DNA from: Chrysiogenia bacterium
GTDB taxonomy: Bacteria > JAGRBM01
Reading direction: 5' to 3'
Length of the DNA stretch: 10,937 nt
Assembly: GCA_020434085.1 (NCBI GenBank)
Contig: JAGRBM010000057.1
Span: forward strand, 1-10,937
Part shown: positions 6,497-10,937 of the stretch, in pieces
Layout of the letters: the number at the start of each line of letters is the position of its first letter
How positions within the stretch are numbered: the first letter of the stretch is position 1
Made by a program: the position numbers and the translations under genes
Notes under the pieces: model-generated
Databases searched by the model: none
What the model saw: only the letters and a program-made list of their open reading frames with translations
What the model was told of the DNA's origin: nothing

Positions 6497-7564
6497 CTAC
6501 ACCGCCGGCATGCTCTCCATCTCGGCCAGGATGCTGTCCTGCAGGTCGGTGAGCACGTTGGTCTCATCGAACATCTGGACCTTGGCGTCCTGGTATTTCT
6601 TGCGGATGCGGTCGCTGCCGACGAGGCCTGCCTGCACGAGCTGGGGCATCATCACGTCCTTGAAGGTATGCACCTGGCCGGGCAGCGCCTTGGGACGCCA
6701 GCCCTCCATGTATTCGGACATCATGGCGTTCATGAAGTCCTTGGGATCGATGTTGCAGTCCTGAAGAACCTGGGCGTAGACCATGCTCTGGCCGCCGCCG
6801 CCGAAGCGCGCCTTGCGCATCTTGGCCAGCGAGTTGAACGCGAAGTCCTCGAGTTCCTCGCGGTCGTCGGGGTGCATGTCGGCCACCGCTTCCTTCACAT
6901 AGACATTGCCGTAGGCCACGTGGCGCGACTCGTCCTTGATGACGTAGTCGATGAGTTCCTTGAACAGGGGCTCGGTCGCCGCCTGGCTCATGTTGAGGAA
7001 GGAACCCAGCGCCAGGCCCTCCACGATCATCTGCATGCCAATCAGCATGCCCGCCCAGTGGGGGTGCGTCAGCGTGTCGTCGAGCAGTTCCTTGAGGAAG
7101 GTGTCGATGGGATAGATCTTGTCGAGCTTCTTGATGTAGCGGTCGAAGACCTCCACATGGCGCGCCTCGTCCATGGCCTGGGTGGCGGCATAGAGCTTGG
7201 CTTCGTAATCGGGAACGGCGTGCACGAGCGCGGCCGAAACCATCAGCGCACCCTGCTCGCCGTGGAGGAACTGCGAGAGCATGAACGCGGCGTTGTGCGC
7301 GGCGAAGGATTCCTGCTGGCTCTTGGAGAGCTTGGTCCAGAACTTCGTGCTCTTGATGGGCATGCGGTCGGCGCCGACGATGTCCGCGCTGGCGTCGACC
7401 TCGCGGTCCCAGTTGATCTCCTGCTCGGCGTCCCACTGATCGCGCTTGGCCATCGAGTAGAGGCGGCGCAGCTTCTCGATGTCGATCTCGTAGCTCCAGT
7501 TCCAACAGATCTCCATCGGACTGGAAAGGCTTTCAAGAATTTCCGGCTTGGTAATCGCGCTCAT
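6497..7564 (-). CDS. Ferritin-like di-iron carboxylate protein, copy 1
   Basis: A 355-aa helical protein of the ferritin-like / ribonucleotide-reductase-small-subunit-like superfamily. The likely di-iron ligands are E103 (HGEQGA), E133 and H136 (DEARH), E182 (VEGLALG), and E212 and H215 (DESRH): the two-E plus two-ExxH pattern of O2-activating di-iron oxidases, desaturases and R2-like proteins. The N-terminus has a WNWSYEIDIEKLRRLY segment (21-36) and an Asp/Trp-rich stretch at 44-60; a Gly loop GGGG lies at 255-258. No signal peptide or membrane segment is seen. The substrate is not recognisable; an oxygenase or desaturase-like role is inferred. The start at 7564 has AAGGGAG 7 nt upstream (7572-7578); a longer frame to 7669 would run through the operator-like box. 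It is about 70% identical to copy 2 over residues 1-250, counted by eye. Confidence 0.85.
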   Translation of the reverse strand: MSAITKPEILESLSSPMEICWNWSYEIDIEKLRRLYSMAKRDQWDAEQEINWDREVDASADIVGADRMPIKSTKFWTKLSKSQQESFAAHNAAFMLSQFLHGEQGALMVSAALVHAVPDYEAKLYAATQAMDEARHVEVFDRYIKKLDKIYPIDTFLKELLDDTLTHPHWAGMLIGMQMIVEGLALGSFLNMSQAATEPLFKELIDYVIKDESRHVAYGNVYVKEAVADMHPDDREELEDFAFNSLAKMRKARFGGGGQSMVYAQVLQDCNIDPKDFMNAMMSEYMEGWRPKALPGQVHTFKDVMMPQLVQAGLVGSDRIRKKYQDAKVQMFDETNVLTDLQDSILAEMESMPAV

Positions 7565-7571
7565 CGTTTCG

Positions 7572-7578
7572 CTCCCTT
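7572..7578 (-). promoter_or_regulatory. Ribosome binding site fixing the copy 1 ferritin-like start
   Basis: AAGGGAG on the minus strand, 7 nt before the ATG at 7562-7564. The paralogue has GGAGCGAA in the equivalent place. This supports the short start, which makes the two proteins co-linear from residue 1. Confidence 0.75.
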
Positions 7579-7645
7579 GCGTGGCTCTCACCCTCCAACA
7601 GCGGATGGGTGGATCGGTCGCGCGCTTCGCTCCTTCGCGCGGCCT

Positions 7646-7660
7646 ACCGACCGACCGGTC
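7646..7660. promoter_or_regulatory. Candidate TetR-type operator, box 1
   Basis: ACCGACCGACCGGTC lies 82 bp upstream of the copy 1 ferritin-like start. It contains the perfect 12-bp palindrome CCGACCGGTCGG when read on to 7662. It differs by one base from the box at 8940-8954 upstream of copy 2, while the flanking sequences differ. ACCGACC/GGTCGGT half-sites are typical of TetR-family regulators. A further half-site, GATCGGTC, lies at 7612-7619. Confidence 0.6.
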
Positions 7661-7745
7661 GGACGCCAAAACGATGATTGATCAAAGCCCGGCCAATCAA
7701 GCGCGGAGACCGTTATGCTGCCCATACAAGCGATGCCGTTCTGCC

Positions 7746-7786
7746 CGGCAAAGACGAAGGGCGGCCCGCCGGGCCGCCCTCTGCCG
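7746..7786 (-). terminator. Terminator hairpin of ferritin-like gene copy 2
   Basis: On the minus strand the 9-bp stem GGGCGGCCC/GGGCCGCCC (7759-7767, 7771-7779) encloses a 3-nt loop, with outer arms CGGCA and TGCCG (7746-7750, 7782-7786). The following tail is only moderately U-rich (TTCGTCTTT). It lies about 25-30 bp after the stop codon. The core stem matches the one after copy 1. Confidence 0.75.
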
Positions 7787-7808
7787 ATTCTCCCCAGTCC
7801 CACGAGCA

Positions 7809-8879
7809 TCAATGCGTGAGCGAATGCTCCAGATTCTCGAGGTCCACTTCCATCCCCTTCAGGATGGAGACGTCGTCGAACATGTTTACGTTCGCGTCTT
7901 TGTAGCGCTTGCGGATGCGCTCGGACTCGACGAGGCCCACGCGCGCAAGCGCCGGCATCATGAGGTCCTTGAAGGTGTGCACCTGGCCGGGCATGGCCTT
8001 GGGACGCCAGCCCTCCATGTATTCCTTCATCATCGCGTTCATGAAGTCCTTGGGGTCGACCCCAGCGTCCATCAGTACGTTGTTGTAGACGTGGGTGTCG
8101 CCGCTGCCCCCGCCGCCGATGCGCGCCTTGCGCATCATGGAGAGCGCTTCGAACGCGAAGTCCTCGACCTCTGCCAGGTCATCCTTGTGCATGTCCTGGA
8201 TCACTTCGGAGAGATAGACATTGCCGTAGGCGACGTGGCGGGCTTCGTCCTTGATCACATAGGTGAGCAGGTCCTTGAAGAGCGGTTCGGTCGTGGCCTC
8301 ACGCATGTTCACAAAGGTGCCGAGTGCCAGGCCCTCGACAATCATGTTCATGCCCACGCACCGGCACTCCCAGCGTTTGTGGGCGAGCGTTGCATCGAGC
8401 AGTCCCTTGAGGAATCCGTCGATCGGATAGATCTTGTCGAGTTTCTTGATGTAGCGCTCGAAGACTTCCACATGGCGCGCCTCATCCATGGTCTGCGTCG
8501 CCGCGTAGAGCTTGGCTTCGTAATCGGGAACACCGTCGACGAGCGAAGCGGCCACCATCATCGCGCCCTGCTCGCCATGGAGAAACTGCGAGAGCATGTA
8601 AGCGGCATTGTGCGCGCCGAAGGCTTCCTGCTGGCTCTTCGAGAGCGTCGTCCAGAACTTCGTGGTCTTCACGGCCATGCGCTCGGGGTCGAGGATGTCC
8701 GCGGAGGGATCGATCTCGCGGCTCCAGTCGAGCTGCTGATCCGCGTTCCACTGCTCGCGCTTGGCCATGTCATAGAGCCGGCGCAGCTTTTCGATGTCGA
8801 TCTCGTAGGCCCACTGCCAGACCATGTCGAGGTTCGAGGGGAGGGTTTCCATCGTTTCGGGGTGGTCGATAGCCGTCAT
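7809..8879 (-). CDS. Ferritin-like di-iron carboxylate protein, copy 2
   Basis: A 356-aa paralogue of the adjacent copy 1, with the ligands at the same numbers: E103, E133, H136, E182, E212 and H215. It belongs to the R2-like/ferritin-like superfamily of O2-activating di-iron proteins; the substrate is unknown. It differs most at residues 163-175, where it has W170-E-C172-R-C174, a Cys-x-Cys absent from copy 1, shortly before the E182 ligand helix. It also has a two-residue insertion after the GGGG loop. Cytoplasmic. I chose the ATG at 8879 because TGGAG (8886-8890) sits 6 nt upstream; the ATG at 8891 overlaps that ribosome site. It has its own operator-like box (8940-8954) and terminator, so it is probably a separate but co-regulated unit. 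Confidence 0.85.
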   Translation of the reverse strand: MTAIDHPETMETLPSNLDMVWQWAYEIDIEKLRRLYDMAKREQWNADQQLDWSREIDPSADILDPERMAVKTTKFWTTLSKSQQEAFGAHNAAYMLSQFLHGEQGAMMVAASLVDGVPDYEAKLYAATQTMDEARHVEVFERYIKKLDKIYPIDGFLKGLLDATLAHKRWECRCVGMNMIVEGLALGTFVNMREATTEPLFKDLLTYVIKDEARHVAYGNVYLSEVIQDMHKDDLAEVEDFAFEALSMMRKARIGGGGSGDTHVYNNVLMDAGVDPKDFMNAMMKEYMEGWRPKAMPGQVHTFKDLMMPALARVGLVESERIRKRYKDANVNMFDDVSILKGMEVDLENLEHSLTH

Positions 8880-8885
8880 GGTTCG

Positions 8886-8890
8886 CTCCA
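8886..8890 (-). promoter_or_regulatory. Ribosome binding site fixing the copy 2 ferritin-like start
   Basis: TGGAG on the minus strand, 6 nt before the ATG at 8877-8879. The competing ATG at 8889-8891 lies inside this site and so is unlikely to be the start. Confidence 0.65.
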
Positions 8891-8939
8891 TTTGTAGCTC
8901 ACGCCGCCCACTACGGGACGTGCGCTGCCGATTCAGCCA

Positions 8940-8954
8940 ACCGACCGATCGGTC
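8940..8954. promoter_or_regulatory. Candidate TetR-type operator, box 2
   Basis: ACCGACCGATCGGTC, containing the perfect 12-bp palindrome GACCGATCGGTC (8943-8954), lies 61 bp upstream of the copy 2 ferritin-like start. It matches box 1 at 14 of 15 positions. It sits in the divergent region with the macro-domain gene, so it could also affect that gene, though it is about 140 bp from its start. Confidence 0.6.
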
Positions 8955-9092
8955 AGCTAGCTACAGAGGATGCCCTATCTCGCGGCTCCCATGCAAGTTT
9001 TTTTTGGGGGGCGTGCTTCCCTGCCGTGCCTGCTATGTTGGGGCCGGTGGGCGCAAAGCCCTTCATACCGCGTTCTGAGGGGGATTAGAGAG

Positions 9093-9632
9093 ATGCAGCG
9101 AAAGGTCGGAAACGCCGTCATTGAGCTCATCGAAGGCGACATCACGAAGGTCCGGGCCGATGCACTCGTGACGGCTGCCAATTCGGGCCTTCGCGGCGGG
9201 GGCGGAGTGGACGGCGCCATCCACCGGGCCGCCGGCCCAAGACTGCTGGAGGCCTGCCGGGCCATCGGGGGCTGCCCGACCGGCAGCGCGGTCATCACGC
9301 CCGCCTTTGATCTCGAGAGCGGCGGGGTCCGCCACGTTGTTCATGCCGTGGGCCCCATCTGGAACGGGGGCGCCAAGGGTGAGGAAGCACTGCTCCGCGG
9401 CGCCTACCGCACCAGCCTGGAAGTGGCCGCCAAGGCGGGCTGCACTTCCATCGCCTTCCCCTCCATCAGCACCGGGGTCTACGGCTACCCGATTGCGCTG
9501 GCCGCTCCGGTAGCGATCTCCGAGGTGGCTTCCTTCCTCAGGGGGTCTTCCTCCATCGAGCGCGTCGTCTTCGCCCTTTTCGGCAGCGAGGCGTTCGGAC
9601 ACTTCGAACGGGCTCTCCACGAATTTCTCTGA
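9093..9632 (+). CDS. Macro-domain protein (ADP-ribosyl / O-acetyl-ADP-ribose hydrolase type)
   Basis: A 179-aa stand-alone macro domain of the MacroD/YmdB type, which binds ADP-ribose and typically deacetylates O-acetyl-ADP-ribose or removes mono-ADP-ribose from proteins. Seen in order: EGDIT at 14-18, with D16 positioned to contact adenine; [21 protein letters not shown] at 28-48, containing N30, the Gly-rich loop, D40 and H44; GSAVIT at 64-69; VHAVGP at 83-88; and the phosphate-binding [10 protein letters not shown] at 124-133. The catalytic Asn/Asp of the MacroD type are therefore present. The start at 9093 follows GAGGGGG; a longer frame from 8970 is Cys/Trp-rich and does not fit the family. 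It is cytoplasmic. No ADP-ribosyltransferase or sirtuin partner is visible, so its target is unknown. Confidence 0.9.
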   Translation: MQRKVGNAVIELIEGDITKVRADALVTAANSGLRGGGGVDGAIHRAAGPRLLEACRAIGGCPTGSAVITPAFDLESGGVRHVVHAVGPIWNGGAKGEEALLRGAYRTSLEVAAKAGCTSIAFPSISTGVYGYPIALAAPVAISEVASFLRGSSSIERVVFALFGSEAFGHFERALHEFL

Positions 9633-9650
9633 CCGGCCCGCATTTTTCTG

Positions 9651-9666
9651 CGACCGATTCCGGTCG
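9651..9666. repeat. Inverted repeat after the macro-domain gene
   Basis: CGACCG (9651-9656) and CGGTCG (9661-9666) are perfect 6-bp arms around ATTC, about 20 bp after the macro-domain stop. The stem is not followed by T's, so it is a poor terminator. Its half-sites resemble those of the boxes at 7646 and 8940, but the spacing is 2 bp wider. Confidence 0.3.
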
Positions 9667-9777
9667 TCGGCATCGGTAAGACACAAAACAACGCGGCCAG
9701 GAATAACCGGCGGCACACACGGGTAGAGCAGGACAAAGGGAACGCGTGTGCGCAATGGCCTGGTGCGCCCGATTTCC

Positions 9778-9783
9778 AAGGAG
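9778..9783 (+). promoter_or_regulatory. Ribosome binding site that decides a GTG start
   Basis: AAGGAG lies 7 nt before the GTG at 9791. It favours that start over the in-frame GTG at 9746 and ATG at 9755, and it places a standard signal peptide at the N-terminus. Confidence 0.75.
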
Positions 9784-9790
9784 CAAGACA

Positions 9791-10480
9791 GTGACGCATT
9801 CCAGTTTTCTCAAGCCGGCCCTCTCGGGCCTCATGGCCATCGGCCTTTTCATCATCGCTTCGCCCGCTCACGCGACCAACTTCAAGGTAGATCCCGAAAA
9901 GGGAAACTCCAGCATGACCGCCACTTTCTCGGCGCCGCTGGGCGAGCGCATCACCGCGGTGAGCACCGCAGTCTCGTGTGATCTCGATTTCACCGACACC
10001 GGCGAGGCCAGCGGCAAGTGCAGCTTGCCGCTCACCAGCATCAACGTCGACAACGAGCCCGACAAGACCGACCACTTCCAGCAGTGGGCCACCAACAAGC
10101 AGAGCGACCCGGCCGAGTGTGCCTTCGAGTTCGAGATTGAAAGCGCCAAAACCCTCGACCTGGTAAAACCCAAAATGCCGATCCAGATGCGGGCCGTGGG
10201 AACGTTCACCATCTGCGGGCGCAAGCATGCCAAGGGAGCCCGCGAGAACCTGCGCGGCGCGGTGGTGCTGTTCTCCCCCGGAGAGCGCGGCCCCGGGCGC
10301 GTGGTGAAGATCAGCGCCACTATTGAAGGTTTCAACCGCGACGATTACAAGATTGGACCTGATTACACGTCCGGTTGGTTGGCCCGTGTTCAGAAGCTCG
10401 CCGATGTCGTCGGTCACGAAGGCACCATCGAGCTCAACCTCTTTGCGTATGAGGCTGCAAAGCAAGCATCCGCCAATTAA
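9791..10480 (+). CDS. Exported protein with a YceI-like pattern
   Basis: A 229-aa protein starting at GTG. Residues 1-28 form a Sec signal peptide: K8, a hydrophobic core at 10-24, and cleavage after AHA at 26-28. The mature part is rich in beta-strand patterns and resembles YceI-type lipocalin-like proteins: FKVDPEKGNS at 31-40; LPLTSINVDN at 79-88 followed by DHFQQW at 94-99, like the family's rD-HL segment; and an alternating C-terminal strand set ending IELNLFAYEA. YceI proteins bind isoprenoid-like lipids in the periplasm. Four cysteines (C63, C77, C110, C142) could form two disulfides. The match is by pattern only, and other exported beta-barrel folds are possible. The next gene, 81 bp on, encodes a Cys-rich lipoprotein, so the two may be co-transcribed. 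Confidence 0.65.
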   Translation: MTHSSFLKPALSGLMAIGLFIIASPAHATNFKVDPEKGNSSMTATFSAPLGERITAVSTAVSCDLDFTDTGEASGKCSLPLTSINVDNEPDKTDHFQQWATNKQSDPAECAFEFEIESAKTLDLVKPKMPIQMRAVGTFTICGRKHAKGARENLRGAVVLFSPGERGPGRVVKISATIEGFNRDDYKIGPDYTSGWLARVQKLADVVGHEGTIELNLFAYEAAKQASAN

Positions 10481-10561
10481 CCACGGAATCAGGCGTCTGG
10501 ATCAGGACGCAAAAAGCAGGGCGAGAGTCCATAACATCTCACAAGGAGCGTAGAGAGACAC

Positions 10562-10849
10562 ATGAAGGGTAACAATCTCAAGGGAGCCATGATCGCAATT
10601 GCCGCAGCAGGCCTGTTCGCCGGCTGCGCCCAGAAAGGTGCCACCGCCGAAGGCGCCACCGAGGCCGCCCCGGCGGCCGAGGCCAGCGGCAACAGCTGCA
10701 AGGGTGCACATAGCTGCAACGGTGCAACGGAAGAAGCCGCGCCCGAGAATTCCTGCAACGGCGCGAACTCCTGCAACGGTGCCGAGGCTGCCCCCGAGGG
10801 CGAATCCTCGGGCAACAGCTGCAAGGGCGCCAATAGCTGCAACTCCTGA
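10562..10849 (+). CDS. Small lipoprotein with paired-cysteine repeats
   Basis: A 95-aa lipoprotein precursor. K2 and K7 precede a hydrophobic stretch (9-19) ending in the lipobox-like LFAGC, with C22 as the lipidated cysteine; Phe at -3 is less usual. The rest is Ala/Gly/Glu-rich and low in complexity. It holds three repeats of the form NSC[KN]GA[HN]SCN at residues 44-53, 63-72 and 85-94, giving C46/C52, C65/C71 and C87/C93, each C-x5-C. The six free cysteines and one His suggest soft-metal binding or a thiol-redox role in the periplasm. The ATG at 10562 has GAGAGA close by, and AAGGAG 13 nt upstream. It is the last gene before a strong terminator. The exact function is not recognised. A resemblance to Cys-paired metallophore precursors (bufferins) is noted as inference only. 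Confidence 0.8.
   Translation: MKGNNLKGAMIAIAAAGLFAGCAQKGATAEGATEAAPAAEASGNSCKGAHSCNGATEEAAPENSCNGANSCNGAEAAPEGESSGNSCKGANSCNS
10691..10846 (+). repeat. Three paired-Cys coding repeats
   Basis: Three copies of about 33-36 bp, at 10691-10726, 10748-10783 and 10814-10846, encode the NSC-x5-C units. They are separated by linkers of 21 and 30 bp encoding Ala/Glu/Pro-rich sequence. The copies use different synonymous codons (AACAGC versus AATTCC for Asn-Ser), so they are not a very recent expansion. Confidence 0.8.
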
Positions 10850-10869
10850 GTCGCAGCTTGCTGAAATGC

Positions 10870-10906
10870 AGTGACCGGGGGGCTTCTTTTGAAGCCCCCT
10901 TTCACT
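10870..10906 (+). terminator. Rho-independent terminator of the lipoprotein gene
   Basis: GGGGGCTTC (10878-10886) pairs with GAAGCCCCC (10891-10899) around a TTTT loop and is followed by TTTCACTTT. Outer arms AGTGA and TCACT (10870-10874, 10902-10906) can extend the stem. It starts about 20 bp after the stop codon and probably ends the YceI-like/lipoprotein transcript. Confidence 0.85.
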
Positions 10907-10937
10907 TTCAGGCCAAACAGCCGGCGGCGCTTGAAAA

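Noticed and set aside
7619-7641. CGCGCG/CGCGCG inverted repeat in the leader of ferritin-like copy 1
   Set aside because: Alternating CG runs pair with themselves easily in GC-rich DNA. The 11-nt loop and lack of a tail give no clear role.
6668-8897. Long plus-strand open frames (6668-7681 and 7548-8897) opposite the ferritin-like genes
   Set aside because: They are antisense to two well-supported genes and give His/Leu/Val/Arg-rich sequence without motifs. Their mutual similarity simply mirrors the duplicated genes on the other strand.
9485-10465. 326-aa minus-strand open frame opposite the YceI-like gene
   Set aside because: The plus-strand frame has a ribosome site, a signal peptide and a sensible mature domain. 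The minus frame also overlaps the macro-domain gene and lacks these.
10493-10510. Hairpin GCGTC/GACGC after the YceI-like gene as a terminator
   Set aside because: The stem is only 5 bp, the loop is 8 nt, and it is followed by A's rather than T's on the coding strand.

Overview
The window is GC-rich chromosomal DNA from a Gram-negative bacterium. Signal peptides, a lipoprotein signal, an MscS channel, an FdhF/YdeP-type oxidoreductase and strong Shine-Dalgarno sites all fit this. The gene mix suggests a deltaproteobacterial or myxobacterial-type lineage, but no marker here fixes the taxon. I see no mobile element, CRISPR array, rRNA or phage gene.

Layout. At the left edge is tRNA-Arg(CCG) on the minus strand, with its own promoter, followed by an MscS-family channel gene (minus). 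Divergent from that is a molybdopterin oxidoreductase of the FdhF/YdeP type (plus). It converges, 5 bp apart, on a block of five minus-strand genes spanning about 3.7-8.9 kb: two tandem bacteriohemerythrins, an AarF/UbiB-type atypical kinase, and two tandem ferritin-like di-iron proteins. Right of that block, on the plus strand, are a macro-domain protein, an exported protein with a YceI-like pattern, and a small lipoprotein with three repeats of paired cysteines, ending at a strong terminator. No gene-free stretch exceeds 300 bases; the longest is 7565-7808 (244 bp).

How the genes relate. The central block is notable for two separate tandem duplications of non-heme di-iron proteins. Both hemerythrins keep all seven iron ligands. 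Both ferritin-like proteins keep the two-E, two-ExxH ligand set at identical residue numbers. Each ferritin-like gene has its own terminator, with the same 9-bp stem, and its own copy of a nearly identical 15-bp palindromic box (ACCGACCGAYCGGTC) upstream. The box looks like a TetR-family operator, so the two genes are probably co-regulated by a repressor encoded elsewhere. The newer hypotheses are this two-gene regulon, the palindromes in the hemerythrin leader and at the UbiB-type promoter, and the paired-cysteine lipoprotein beside an exported YceI-like protein.
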